Program-made: the position numbers and the translations under genes | In this document: positions 10,729 to 20,144 of the stretch, one piece after another | How positions within the stretch are numbered: the stretch's first letter is position 1 | How the letters are laid out: each line of letters starts with the position of its first letter | Notes under the pieces: model-generated | The model's database searches: none | The model's input: the letters and a program-made list of their open reading frames with translations, nothing else | What the model was told of the DNA's origin: nothing | Source: an uncultured Bacteroidia bacterium | GTDB taxonomy: Bacteria; Bacteroidota; Bacteroidia; Bacteroidales; F082 | Assembly: GCA_902801465.1 (NCBI GenBank) | Contig: CADCIH010000002.1 | Span: forward strand, 1-64,000 | DNA: 64,000 bases | Direction of reading: 5' to 3'

Positions 10729-11910
10729 TTATAGATAGAATCGCACACCAGCCTTGAGGTTAACCCGTTGCAAACCCTCTCGGTTTTTTCCGAGATTTTG
10801 TTCGTAGCCGTTGATGTTTATTTTGGAAAGGGCTCCCCAATAATAAGAAACCCCTGCTCCAATGCCAACGTGTTTAGAAAGCATATAGTCGTAATCGATG
10901 ACTGCTCCCATTCCGAAAGTGGCACCGTCTAGGGTATAGGCATCCCCGAACTCCACTGAGTTGTCAACATAATTCATGTATCCGAACAGATACTCGGCGA
11001 AAAAGCGGTGTTTCTGATTCTTGGAGTACATAAAATAACCAAAAGAGGCAGCGATGAAATTGATGGTATGATCATCGCTAACGGAACCTTCGATGTAGTT
11101 GCCATCATCGTCATACATGTAAGCATAGGCGGCATTGCTGCTCATAAAGCGGTCGTAATGAACGCCGATGGAGTACATGTTGTCTATGTTGAATCGCACA
11201 TTGGCACCTAACACAGGCCCTCTCATCAGTTTTCGGAGGTAATCCTTATAGTCGTTTGTCAATCCGTCAGCAAACCTAGCGGTACGGAAAGCATAGCCTC
11301 CTTCCAACCCGAAACGGGCGGTAAACTGTTTCTTGTGCCGTTGGTATTGTTGCTCGGCCAAAGCCACCGGGTCATCGATATGGTAGGCGATAATCTTTTC
11401 TTTGGGTAACACGGCCCTTCGTTCGACTCCCTGCCCTTCATAAATCAAAAACAGACTGTTCTTGGTTTCTTCCATAATCATGCATCGTGTGGTGTCACCT
11501 TCCTTGAGAATGATGTAATCATGGAAATTTTGCCGGGCTTTTTCCGAAAGTTCAACGGGCTTGATATCATCGCTGATGTTAAGAATGTTGGCGTAGATTT
11601 GATGGCAGGAATATTGGTTTGGATAGATGTGTTGGATGATTTCAAGACCATTTCCACCAGCGGCCCGAACCTCGGTTTTGGCTTTTTCGAGGACGGCTTC
11701 CCAATCACACCCGAAGGAAAACCCAGGATCTGAGACCTTTAGTTCTCCAATGATTTCAGCGTTGTCGGGTACTATTGCGTTCATTTCAAAGACAGCCACT
11801 TCAGAAGTGCTTTCTTTCGGTGTCATGGGTTTGGTGATTTTTTTGTGCACCACAGGTGAGCAAGAGGCGAAGCCCACTGCCAAGATAAGGATGAAGAGGA
11901 TTTTCTTCAT
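10729..11910 (-). CDS. Lipoprotein with C-terminal outer-membrane-barrel-like region
   Basis: A 393-aa protein with a lipoprotein signal peptide (MKKILFILILAVGFASC, lipobox FASC, Cys17). Residues about 35-110 form a small domain with two Cys that looks periplasmic. Residues about 185-393 show repeated aromatic, glycine-rich strands (for example GAGVSYYWGAL and a final KAGVRFYL), like a small outer-membrane barrel. The function is unknown. Its ATG overlaps the cstA stop by 4 nt (11910-11907), and it ends 6 nt ahead of the ABC-F gene, so the three genes are probably cotranscribed. Confidence 0.75.
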   Translation of the reverse strand: MKKILFILILAVGFASCSPVVHKKITKPMTPKESTSEVAVFEMNAIVPDNAEIIGELKVSDPGFSFGCDWEAVLEKAKTEVRAAGGNGLEIIQHIYPNQYSCHQIYANILNISDDIKPVELSEKARQNFHDYIILKEGDTTRCMIMEETKNSLFLIYEGQGVERRAVLPKEKIIAYHIDDPVALAEQQYQRHKKQFTARFGLEGGYAFRTARFADGLTNDYKDYLRKLMRGPVLGANVRFNIDNMYSIGVHYDRFMSSNAAYAYMYDDDGNYIEGSVSDDHTINFIAASFGYFMYSKNQKHRFFAEYLFGYMNYVDNSVEFGDAYTLDGATFGMGAVIDYDYMLSKHVGIGAGVSYYWGALSKININGYEQNLGKNREGLQRVNLKAGVRFYL

Positions 11911-13367
11911 GAGATTTTATTTTTTTTTGTTTTTCTAGTCCAAATGATGAAGGCCCCCAGACCGACGAGCGTGATGGCTGCACCGATGCCGTACCCAACA
12001 GACCGTGGCAACACAGATCCCAACCCTCCATCAGCGGCTTTCGCCACGAAGAGGAAGCAACCCGTCACCATGGTCATAAACAAGGCTGGGATCAGGGTGA
12101 TCAGATACCAGAGTTTGCCTTTGTTTTTGGCGAGATACACCGAGATGGCCCAAAGGGTGACGGTAGCAAGTACCTGGTTGGCCCAGGCGAAATAACGCCA
12201 AATCAGTTGGAAGCCCTTGGCATCAGCGATGCTATAAACCAAGATGGCTGCGGTGATGGCGAACATCGGGATGGCGATGATCAGGCGGTTCTTGATGGGC
12301 TTTTGGTCGAAATGCATGAAGTCGGCCACGATGAGTCGGGCGGAACGCATGGCGGTGTCGCCCGAGGTGACGGCGGCGCTGATGACGCCCAAGATGGTGA
12401 TGGTAGCAATAATGGGGGTGAACCAGGTGTTGGCTATGACACCCACGATGGCGGCACCGCTCTTGCCCGTGACATCGACCACGCTGTCGGGACCGAAGAA
12501 ATAAGCGGCAGCCGCGGCCCAAATCAAGGCGACGACACCTTCGGTAATCATGGCGCCGTAGAAAATCGGACGGCCTTGTTTCTCATTGATCATGCAGCGG
12601 GCCATCAAAGGCGATTGTGTGGCGTGGAAACCCGAGATGGCACCACAGGCAATCGAGATGAACATCATCGGGAAGATGGGATTGTTGGGCGCGTCGGGAT
12701 GACGGTTTTGCAAACCGCTCCACAATTCAGGGATTTCCGGTTTATAGATGAGGAAGGCTACGAAGATGGCCACAGCCATACCCAACAGCAAAATACCGAA
12801 GATGGGGTAGATTTTGCCGATGAGCTTGTCGATGGGTAACAGGGTGGCTATCAGATAATAAGCCAAGATAATGATGATCCAGATATAGGGATTCCAACCT
12901 TGAGTGAAATGGGCGTTGAGCAGGGTGGCAGGGGTGTTGACGAAGACCACGCCGACCAAGATCATCAGCAAAACGGTGAAGCCACGCATGATCTGCTTGG
13001 CGCCATTGCCGAGGTAAGTGCCGTGGATCTCGGGCAGACTGGCTCCTTTGTCTCGTAGGGAAATCATGCCCGCCAGATAGTCGTGGACGGCACCGGCGAA
13101 GATGCTGCCCAGCACAATCCACAGAAACGAGGCCGTGCCGAACTGCGCTCCCATGATGGCCCCGATGATGGGACCCACGCCGGCGATGTTCAAAAACTGG
13201 ATCAAGAAGATCCGCCAAGGCTTCATCGGCACATAGTCCACACCGTCAGCCATGGTCGTAGCAGGCGTGGGCCTATTCGGGTCAGCACCAAAGAGCTTCT
13301 CCACGACCTTGCCATAAACAAGGTAGCCTAAAACCAATACAGCCAACGCAATAAAAAATGTAATCAT
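11907..13367 (-). CDS. cstA: Carbon starvation protein CstA-family transporter
   Basis: A 486-aa multi-pass inner-membrane protein of the CstA family, whose characterised members import peptides or pyruvate. The family N-terminal part is visible (GKVVEKLFGADPNRPTPA, DGVDYVPMKPW, HFLNIAG-like FLNIAGVGPIIG and GAVHDYLAGMISLRDKG). It is shorter than the roughly 700-aa E. coli CstA, matching the compact form seen in Bacteroidetes and other anaerobes. About 12-14 hydrophobic segments are apparent. A peptide or pyruvate uptake role fits the proteolytic genes in the window but is inferred. Confidence 0.9.
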   Translation of the reverse strand: MITFFIALAVLVLGYLVYGKVVEKLFGADPNRPTPATTMADGVDYVPMKPWRIFLIQFLNIAGVGPIIGAIMGAQFGTASFLWIVLGSIFAGAVHDYLAGMISLRDKGASLPEIHGTYLGNGAKQIMRGFTVLLMILVGVVFVNTPATLLNAHFTQGWNPYIWIIIILAYYLIATLLPIDKLIGKIYPIFGILLLGMAVAIFVAFLIYKPEIPELWSGLQNRHPDAPNNPIFPMMFISIACGAISGFHATQSPLMARCMINEKQGRPIFYGAMITEGVVALIWAAAAAYFFGPDSVVDVTGKSGAAIVGVIANTWFTPIIATITILGVISAAVTSGDTAMRSARLIVADFMHFDQKPIKNRLIIAIPMFAITAAILVYSIADAKGFQLIWRYFAWANQVLATVTLWAISVYLAKNKGKLWYLITLIPALFMTMVTGCFLFVAKAADGGLGSVLPRSVGYGIGAAITLVGLGAFIIWTRKTKKNKIS

Positions 13368-13385
13368 CGTTAATTATTATTTAAC

Positions 13386-13407
13386 TTTCCACTTTCCGTT
13401 TTCCACT
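13386..13407 (-). repeat. GGAAAACGGAAAG-type repeat between prfB and cstA
   Basis: On the coding (minus) strand this is a run of AAAGTGGAAAACGGAAAGTGG units that begins right at the prfB stop. It belongs to the same family as 31188-31223, 33725-33747, 34985-35011, 35444-35478 and 39064-39096. Confidence 0.6.
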
Positions 13408-14521
13408 TTATTTCTTCCCTCCAAACTCCATCAAATATGCTTTCAGGAACGCATCGATGTTACCATCCATCACGCCTTGTACATCCGAGGTCTGATAGTT
13501 GGTGCGGTGGTCCTTCACGCGACGGTCGTCGAACACGTAGCTGCGAATCTGCGAACCCCATTCGATCTTCAGTTTGCCGGCCTCGATCTTGTTCTGCTCC
13601 TCCATGCGGTGGCGCATCTCGCGGTCGTAGAGTTGCGACTTCAAGAGGCGCAAGGCGTTCTCCTTGTTCTTGGGCTGGTCGCGGGTCTCAGTGTTTTCAA
13701 TCAAGATTTCCTCTTCTTCACCCGTGTAAGGATCTTTGTATTGGTAGCGCAGACGCACGCCCGACTCCACCTTGTTGACGTTCTGTCCACCGGCGCCGCC
13801 GCTGCGGAAGGTGTCCCACGACAGCCTCGACTGCTCCACTACAATCTCGATGGTGTCGTCGATGAGCGGAGTGACGAACACGGAAGCGAACGAGGTCATG
13901 CGTTTGCCTTGGGCGTTGTAAGGACTCACGCGCACCAGACGGTGTACGCCGTTCTCGCCTTTCAGGTAGCCGTAGGCATAGTCGCCTTCGAGCTTCATCG
14001 TCACCTGTTTGATGCCGGCATCCTCAGCTTCGAGTAAGTTGGAAATAGTGAGCTTGTACTTGTGGTTTTCGGCGTAACGCATATACATGCGCATCAGCAT
14101 CTGTGCCCAGTCCTGGGCCTCGGTGCCACCCGCGCCAGCGTTGATCTTCAGCACAGCGCTCATCGGGTCGGCTTCTTCCTGAAGCATGTTCTTGAATTCC
14201 AGGTCTTCCACAATCTGAAGGGCCGCGGCATATTGTTCGTCCACCTCTGCCTCGGTGGCTTCGCCTTCCTTGGCGAAATCGAACAACACGGCAAGGTCGT
14301 TGTAGGCATCCTCAGCTTTCTTGTAGCCTGTGAGCCATCCTTTCACCTCGCGCACCTTCTTCATGGTGGCTTCGGCGGCTTTCGGGTCGCTCCAAAATTG
14401 GGGGTCTTGGGTCTTTTCGTCTAATTCTTGGGCCTCTATGGTTCGACGGTCCACGTCAAAGATACCTCCTCAAGGCCTCAACCCTCTTACATAATTCTTT
14501 TTGTTGGTCTAAAGTGATCAT
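13408..14521 (-). CDS. prfB: Peptide chain release factor 2, expressed by programmed +1 frameshift
   Basis: RF2 recognises UGA and UAA stop codons and releases the peptide through the GGQ loop (SGGAGGQNVNKVES). The first 21 codons start at ATG 14521 (MITLDQQKELCKRVEALRRY plus Leu) and end in CTT TGA. Reading must skip T14458 to continue as GAC GTG GAC CGT. The product is then 370 aa, normal for RF2; the main frame alone would start at a GTG inside the coiled domain. The stop-recognition tripeptide is SPY (VRVSPYNAQGKR) rather than the E. coli SPF. The gene probably leads a run with cstA. Confidence 0.95.
14455..14470 (-). promoter_or_regulatory. prfB +1 programmed frameshift site
   Basis: The minus strand reads AGGAGG TAT CTT TGA C. 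The internal Shine-Dalgarno-like AGGAGG (14470-14465) sits the standard 3 nt before the slippery CTT, followed by the in-frame UGA (14458-14456) and C. This is essentially the E. coli prfB site, and it autoregulates RF2 through slow UGA termination. Confidence 0.95.
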
Positions 14522-14548
14522 GGTGAATACTATGTGTTAATTTGGGTG

Positions 14549-14556
14549 CAAAAGTA
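14549..14556 (-). promoter_or_regulatory. -7 box of prfB promoter
   Basis: TACTTTTG on the minus strand, 27 nt upstream of the prfB ATG at 14521. No clear TTTG is seen at the expected -33 distance. Confidence 0.45.
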
Positions 14557-14600
14557 CGAAATAATTAAGAATTTGGAATTTAGAATTAAGAGGTGTTTTA

Positions 14601-14608
14601 TATTTTTG
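14601..14608 (+). promoter_or_regulatory. -7 box immediately before the TPR regulator start
   Basis: TATTTTTG lies only 4 nt ahead of the ATG at 14613. If it is used, transcription would begin at or next to the start codon. Confidence 0.45.
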
Positions 14609-14612
14609 CGTT

Positions 14613-16031
14613 ATGAAAATGCACCATCTGTTTTTGGCTCTCCTTCTTGCGGCATTGACTGCCTGCAAACCCGGTCCGAAGCAACAGCTTGACCAGGCAC
14701 GACAGTCGCTGGATGAGGGTTATGCCTATTTGGAATCCGACGATGAGGCTTTGGCCTTGGAAGCCTTCAAAAATGCGGAACATTACGGCTTGTTGGCGAG
14801 CGACTCACTCACGACATCGCGTGCCCGTTACCAGATTGGCGAAATGCTGTATCGCAAAGGCGAGACAAAGGATGAATACATTGGGCGGCTGAAGGCTGCC
14901 GATGAAGGCTTCGGGACGCATTACGATGAGCGCGCCAAGTTGTGGAACCTGATGGGTTCTGCCTACACCGCATTTCAGGAGTATGACAGCGCTGAGATGT
15001 GCATGGATCAAGGACTTGCCTATGCCGAGATTAGTGGGGATGAAGAGATTTATTTACAGGTGTTGACGAATTTTTATGTCTTGAATTTCGAACGTGGCAA
15101 CTATGACAAGGCAGTGGAGTATCTTTGGAAGTATAAGGCAATTACGGGACTGGATACCGATGAGAAGAAATCCTATTATTATCGCAGCATAGGAACGGTA
15201 TATGAGGAAGCGGGAAACATGGACTCTGCCGTCTACTTTTGGGGTCAGTTGGAAGCGATGTGGGGGGCGTTGGATACCGTTGAAAACGATGAACATTATT
15301 TTGACTATTGGGAATTCTCTAGATTTGCTGAGGAACGCGGTGATTACAAGTTGGCCTTGCAATATTACGAGAGGTTCACAAGAGGCTATGCGAGGCATAA
15401 TCTAAAAGACGAGAAAGACAACTTGTATGGTATTCAGCGGAAATACGACTATGAGGTGCTGCAAAACGAGATGAACCAGAAGATCATTGCCAAACAGCGT
15501 TGGATCATCTTGATTAGCGTTGTCGCGGCCTTGGTTTTGTTGGCCTTCTTGATTTCCCAAATCCGACTGGCAAGAAACCGCAAACGGGAAGCCGACATCA
15601 ACGCCCAACTGTTCCACTTCAAGCAACAGAACCAAGCCTTGGCGCAAAAAGACGCTGAACACGAGCAAATCCAGCAGAACTATGCCGACCGTCTTTCGGA
15701 GGCTTTGGACAGGGAACAGCGGATCATGTTGTTGTTGGACAACTATCTGAATGGCAAGAGAGCGAACCTCCTCAATGATGTGGAACAAGCTGTTTTTGGT
15801 GAAAAGGACCATTGGAAGGCCATGCTCGCCGTAGTGGAAGCGAAGTATCCTGGCCTATGGGAAACCCTGTGTCAAAAATACCCCGACTTGGATGAGGACG
15901 AAAAGAAATCCTTCATCCTCTCGCATTTTAAAGTCTCGCGTCAAGAGGAAGCGGATTACCTCGGCACCACGGTGAACATGGTGGATAAAATCAGAGGTCG
16001 GGTGAAGAAAAAAATGGCGGAAAACGCCTAA
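14613..16031 (+). CDS. Lipoprotein-TPR-transmembrane regulator with C-terminal helix-turn-helix-like end
   Basis: A 472-aa protein. The N-terminus is a lipoprotein-type signal (MKMHHLFLALLLAALTAC, lipobox LTAC). Helical TPR-like repeats occupy about 20-290. A single strong transmembrane helix (about 297-318, WIILISVVAALVLLAFLISQ) is followed by a basic stop-transfer and a coiled coil (about 320-390). The C-terminal region (about 400-472) ends RQEEADYLGTTVNMVDKIRGRVKKKM, resembling a LuxR/sigma-4-like helix-turn-helix. This layout fits the Bacteroidales family of membrane-bound TPR regulators that sense periplasmic cues. The ligand and targets are unknown. A second in-frame ATG at 14619 is an alternative start. 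Confidence 0.7.
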   Translation: MKMHHLFLALLLAALTACKPGPKQQLDQARQSLDEGYAYLESDDEALALEAFKNAEHYGLLASDSLTTSRARYQIGEMLYRKGETKDEYIGRLKAADEGFGTHYDERAKLWNLMGSAYTAFQEYDSAEMCMDQGLAYAEISGDEEIYLQVLTNFYVLNFERGNYDKAVEYLWKYKAITGLDTDEKKSYYYRSIGTVYEEAGNMDSAVYFWGQLEAMWGALDTVENDEHYFDYWEFSRFAEERGDYKLALQYYERFTRGYARHNLKDEKDNLYGIQRKYDYEVLQNEMNQKIIAKQRWIILISVVAALVLLAFLISQIRLARNRKREADINAQLFHFKQQNQALAQKDAEHEQIQQNYADRLSEALDREQRIMLLLDNYLNGKRANLLNDVEQAVFGEKDHWKAMLAVVEAKYPGLWETLCQKYPDLDEDEKKSFILSHFKVSRQEEADYLGTTVNMVDKIRGRVKKKMAENA

Positions 16032-16111
16032 TAAAGGAATCCTAACATCCCCGTATTCAACGGTGTGTTTTTCTGTAAGATGCGTAATGGCAAAGGTCTC
16101 ACGTGCTGTCC

Positions 16112-16175
16112 CATAAGTCTGAGATCAGTTGAATCTTTGGACTTATGTCAAAATTAGTTTGGAATAGTATTTTTG
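16112..16175 (+). promoter_or_regulatory. Possible promoter region of the S41 protease operon
   Basis: The 259-nt gap 16032-16290 holds TATTTTTG at 16168-16175, about 115 nt before the chosen start. Just upstream is an 8-bp inverted repeat, CATAAGTC/GACTTATG (16112-16119 with 16139-16146), which could bind a regulator. No good -33 element is seen. Confidence 0.35.
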
Positions 16176-16290
16176 TATCTTATAGATTTACAATAAATTA
16201 CATTTTTAAAACTTAAAATAGTTTGGACCGCCCTTTCAACTGCTTGACAAAGGTGGTAGTTTTGCCTTGTCATTTCAAAAACAAGTCCCT

Positions 16291-18456
16291 ATGCGTAAGA
16301 AATTCCATTTTTTCATTCTGCTGCTTCTTGCCGGCAACTTTGCTTTCGCCCAAGACAACTACCTTTGGCCGATCCCAGGTAAACAGGCCGGCGAAGGCAT
16401 CCTTTACCGTCCGCAGGACTATATCGGCGTGGCTGACGCGCAAACCCAAGCCGAATTGAATTTCGGAAATTTGGTGATCGGGGCACCCTTGGGAACGCCC
16501 GTGCTTTGTCCCGTTGATGGAAAAATCTCCAGTGCCTTGCTGGGCTACCGCAACAGTTGGAGCTGCTCTTCGATTAGTTTTGCACAACAGACGGGCAACT
16601 TTGAGCAAGACTCCCTGCTTTTCCTTGAATGGGACAATATGACCCAGGAAAAGATTCACAACACAAATCTATGGGTGGGAATCCGAACCGCTGAAGGGAA
16701 AACCGTCTGGATCGACGGCATCCGTCCGACAAGGCTCTTCAAAACAGGGGAGCCAATACATCGAGGCGATACCTTGGGCACGATAGGCTTCGTCTATAAA
16801 AAAATCAAACAGCCATGCATAAGCGTCAGCATCTCGAAGAACTCGAAAGCTGACGACCCGATGACGCCTTTCGGACTGAAAACGACCTTCCTTCCGCCCA
16901 AAGCGAACAACAAGACCCAATTGACACATGAGGAAGCGCAAGTTGACGTTGACAGTATGATGTTGGCTCTTGAAGACGCCTTCCCGGGCCTTTATGACTA
17001 CACGTCGAAAGAAGAATTCAATACCTATATCAAAAACAAAATGGCTGCGATAGGGGAAACCATCTCCAGAAGTGATTTTGAGGTGTTGGTTTTCAAATTA
17101 CTTGGGAAAATCCACGACAGCCATACGGCCATCATCTCAGCGCCGAAAGTGACGGGGACAAGTGGACTGCCTTCCTCGGTGTGTTTGGGTTGGTTCAACG
17201 ACACGCTACGGGTATGGCGCACTGTTCCAAGATACAAAGACTATCTCGGCAAACCAGTGGTTTCGGTAAATGGCATTCCTGCTGATTCACTGAGAATTAT
17301 CTTATTAGAGTATGCTGCCTATTCCGATGGTTATGTGAAGAGCTATGGGGATTACGTGCTTTTATATGGAGTGGACACCTATTATTGTCGTCAAATCGCG
17401 AAAGACGCCAACCTTATGGTCACTTTTGCAGATGGCGAAACAAAGCGTTTTGAGCAGATGACGCGCAAAGACCCTTACCGTGAACCGCAGTGGATGGAAT
17501 ACCAATATCGTATGTATCATGTGGATGAAAAGGGAAATGAACAGATACATTTCGAATTTGAAAAATGTTCCGACACGGTGGCTTACCTCGCTCTACATAC
17601 TTTCGAGTTAGACGACTTGGAGCAGGATGAATTAAGGGGGATTTTTGCCGACCTCATCGCCGACAGCATCCCTAACCTGATTCTCGATCTCCGTTTCAAC
17701 TACGGCGGCCCAGCAGCCTCGGTGGAAGGCATTTATTCCTATCTTGCCCCAAAACCTTTCTGCACTAAGATGCGAAACATCGTGAACAAGAAAGGCGGTT
17801 TTCTCTGTTTCGGCAGTTGCCCCGTGGATGATGATCCAGATTTGCTTTATGCTGGTTATGAGCCGCTCCCCAATGGAGAGGGTTTTGTGAATGACAAGCC
17901 GGTATGGAGAGCCCCCGACTCCTTGGTCAACTACAAGGGGCGGCTGTATGTGCTCACCAACGAGACTTCGTTTTCGGCGTCCACCTGCTTTGCAGGCTGG
18001 GTGAAGAAACAGAATCGAGGCGTCATCGTCGGACGTGAGACGGGTTCGGCATACCATCAAATGAAAGCAGAGAGTTTTACGCAATACATGTTGCCCAATT
18101 CCGAAATAACCATCCAAATCCCAACGATCAAGGTGGTGTTCGATACGGTGGTCAATGAGCGTTTCCCCTACGGTCGCGGCGTGTTGCCCGACTATCCCGT
18201 CAACTTCACCCCCGAGGAACTCTCTTTCGCCCACGGCGACTCCATCCTGAACTACACCTTGCAGCTTATCCACGAGGGCAAGTACATTTATTATATTGAG
18301 CCTGAGCCCGAAACAACAAGTGCTGAGGAGGACGCTCGTCCCTTTCGTTGGTGGTGGGTCGCCATAGGCGTGGCGGCTTTGGCAGGAATATTTGCTTTGC
18401 TTAGGTATTATTCCTTATCTTTGTCCCAACGAAAAGATAAGGAAGAACAACTATGA
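16291..18456 (+). CDS. Exported protein with pseudo-M23 domain fused to S41 peptidase domain
   Basis: 721 aa from ATG 16291, which gives a clean signal peptide (MRKKFHFFILLLLAGNFAFAQ); an upstream ATG at 16267 only adds 8 residues. Residues about 55-205 look like an M23/LytM fold (GAPLGTPVLCPVDGKI, HRGDTLGTIGF), but the zinc-binding HxxxD and HxH are absent. Residues about 215-660 are an S41 (C-terminal-processing/tricorn-like) protease: DLRFNYGG at 467-474 and ETSFSASTCFAGW with probable nucleophile Ser562. The Lys of the classic CtpA dyad (TFGKG) is not conserved. A transmembrane helix (about 687-707) anchors the C-terminus. The stop overlaps the next ATG by 4 nt. Confidence 0.8.
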   Translation: MRKKFHFFILLLLAGNFAFAQDNYLWPIPGKQAGEGILYRPQDYIGVADAQTQAELNFGNLVIGAPLGTPVLCPVDGKISSALLGYRNSWSCSSISFAQQTGNFEQDSLLFLEWDNMTQEKIHNTNLWVGIRTAEGKTVWIDGIRPTRLFKTGEPIHRGDTLGTIGFVYKKIKQPCISVSISKNSKADDPMTPFGLKTTFLPPKANNKTQLTHEEAQVDVDSMMLALEDAFPGLYDYTSKEEFNTYIKNKMAAIGETISRSDFEVLVFKLLGKIHDSHTAIISAPKVTGTSGLPSSVCLGWFNDTLRVWRTVPRYKDYLGKPVVSVNGIPADSLRIILLEYAAYSDGYVKSYGDYVLLYGVDTYYCRQIAKDANLMVTFADGETKRFEQMTRKDPYREPQWMEYQYRMYHVDEKGNEQIHFEFEKCSDTVAYLALHTFELDDLEQDELRGIFADLIADSIPNLILDLRFNYGGPAASVEGIYSYLAPKPFCTKMRNIVNKKGGFLCFGSCPVDDDPDLLYAGYEPLPNGEGFVNDKPVWRAPDSLVNYKGRLYVLTNETSFSASTCFAGWVKKQNRGVIVGRETGSAYHQMKAESFTQYMLPNSEITIQIPTIKVVFDTVVNERFPYGRGVLPDYPVNFTPEELSFAHGDSILNYTLQLIHEGKYIYYIEPEPETTSAEEDARPFRWWWVAIGVAALAGIFALLRYYSLSLSQRKDKEEQL

Positions 18457-20090
18457 AAACGTTTTTACTAAAAGCAACTTTGATGCTGGTGGCATTCGCC
18501 TTTGGCGCAACCATGCTGAACGCCCAGGACTTCACCTACGGTGACTTGGAATACTCGATTAATTACGATGACGTCACAGTGACGGTGACAGGTCACGTGG
18601 ACGGTTATGAAGCGACGGGAACGCTCAACATCCCGACGGTGGCCTATTACAATGGCAATCCCTATACGGTCACTATCATCGACAGCTATGCCTTTTACCA
18701 TTGTGATGGGCTTAACGGCACCTTGGTGATACCCAATACTATTATGGAAATAGGCGATGATGCTTTTGACTATTGCGGGTTCACGGGCACTGTCAACATC
18801 CCGGCTTCGGTCGAGGACATTGGCTATACGCCGTTCTATTGCTGCGATGGCATTGAAGGCTTTGTGGTCGATCCCAACAACGAGTATTATGACTCGCGCG
18901 ACAACTGTAATGCCATTGTCAGGACCTATAGCAACAAACTGGAGATCGGTTGCAAGAATTCGACCATACCGAATACCATTGTGTCCATTGAGGAGGATGC
19001 CTTTAATCATGTGAGAGGTTTGTCCTCCATTACCATTCCCAGCTCAGTCACATCCATAGGGGGCTGGTCGTTCTGGTTCACAGGGCTGACGAGCATCAAT
19101 ATTCCAAGCACAGTGACATCTATCGGTACGAACCCCTTTGCTGGATGTGCGGATTTGACCTCCATCACTGTGGAGAGCGGCAATACCAATTATGACTCGA
19201 GGAATGATTGCAACGCCATTGTCAGAACGAATGCGGATGAGTTGATCTCAGGTTGCCAAAACACGGTCATTCCCAACGATGTAACCCGTATCGGCGACAA
19301 TGCTTTCTATTTTATCAGCACTCTTGCCGGCGAATTGGTGATTCCCGAACAGATCACTTCCATTGGCGGATATGCCTACGAAGGCTGCTCCGGCTTGACG
19401 GGCTCGCTGGTCATCCCGAACACGGTGCTTGAGGTTGGCGAGTCGGCTTTTGCCTACTGTACAGGTTTCGACGGAAAACTGGTTCTTAGCGAGTCGTTGA
19501 CAACCATCCCTGACTGGGCTTTCGAGGAATGCGACGGCTTCACTGGCTCGTTGGAGATCCCCAATACGGTTGCCTCGATAGGCTCCAGCGCTTTTGAGGG
19601 ATGTAGCGGTTTCAACGGATCACTGGTTTTGTCAAAAAGCCTGACTTTTGTTGGTAATTTTGCTTTTGCAAGTTGCTCGGGCTTCGCCGATGCCGTCATC
19701 TTGGCCGAAACACCTCCTGAATTAGGCAACTACCCCTTCGGCGGCTTTGGTAGTACCACCCTTGTGGTGCCTTGCGGATGCGTTTCGGTTTATGAAAACT
19801 CTGCCTGGCATGAGCAGTTCACCAACATCATCGAAGACTGCACAGCCGTTGCGGAAGTTGAAAACCAATCGGCAAAGGTTTATCCCAATCCCACCCATGG
19901 CCGTGTGACCATTGAGGCTGAAAACATCCAACATGTCGCCATCTTTAACTTAATAGGCGAAAAGGTGTTCGAAAGCGTTGCCCACGGCGATGCGGTAAGC
20001 TATGATTTCAGTGGATTTGAAAAAGGCTTGTATCTGATTCGAATCGAAACCAAAAACGATATTTTAACAAAATTCGTTACTGTGATGTAA
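18453..20090 (+). CDS. T9SS-sorted BspA-like leucine-rich-repeat surface protein
   Basis: A 545-aa secreted protein. A signal peptide (MKTFLLKATLMLVAFAFGATMLNAQ) is followed by about 12-14 LRR_5/BspA-type repeats (about 60-440) with the pattern G-x-LVIPNTVxxIGxxAFxxCxGFxG. Two copies of a degenerate DPNNEYYDSRDNCNAIV insert occur at about 147-165 and 243-262. Residues about 471-545 are a T9SS type-A sorting domain (VYPNPTHGRVTIE, then GLYLIRIETKND). BspA-type repeats usually mediate adhesion. It is translationally coupled to the pseudo-M23/S41 gene by ATGA, implying joint expression. Confidence 0.9.
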   Translation: MKTFLLKATLMLVAFAFGATMLNAQDFTYGDLEYSINYDDVTVTVTGHVDGYEATGTLNIPTVAYYNGNPYTVTIIDSYAFYHCDGLNGTLVIPNTIMEIGDDAFDYCGFTGTVNIPASVEDIGYTPFYCCDGIEGFVVDPNNEYYDSRDNCNAIVRTYSNKLEIGCKNSTIPNTIVSIEEDAFNHVRGLSSITIPSSVTSIGGWSFWFTGLTSINIPSTVTSIGTNPFAGCADLTSITVESGNTNYDSRNDCNAIVRTNADELISGCQNTVIPNDVTRIGDNAFYFISTLAGELVIPEQITSIGGYAYEGCSGLTGSLVIPNTVLEVGESAFAYCTGFDGKLVLSESLTTIPDWAFEECDGFTGSLEIPNTVASIGSSAFEGCSGFNGSLVLSKSLTFVGNFAFASCSGFADAVILAETPPELGNYPFGGFGSTTLVVPCGCVSVYENSAWHEQFTNIIEDCTAVAEVENQSAKVYPNPTHGRVTIEAENIQHVAIFNLIGEKVFESVAHGDAVSYDFSGFEKGLYLIRIETKNDILTKFVTVM

Positions 20091-20144
20091 GATTTCCTTT
20101 CCTTTGTTGTCTAACATGATGAACGTTGCAACGAAAAACGCATT

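Noticed and set aside
14456..14458. In-frame TGA in prfB as a pseudogene mutation
   Set aside because: The surrounding AGGAGG-TAT-CTT-TGA-C is the standard programmed frameshift site.
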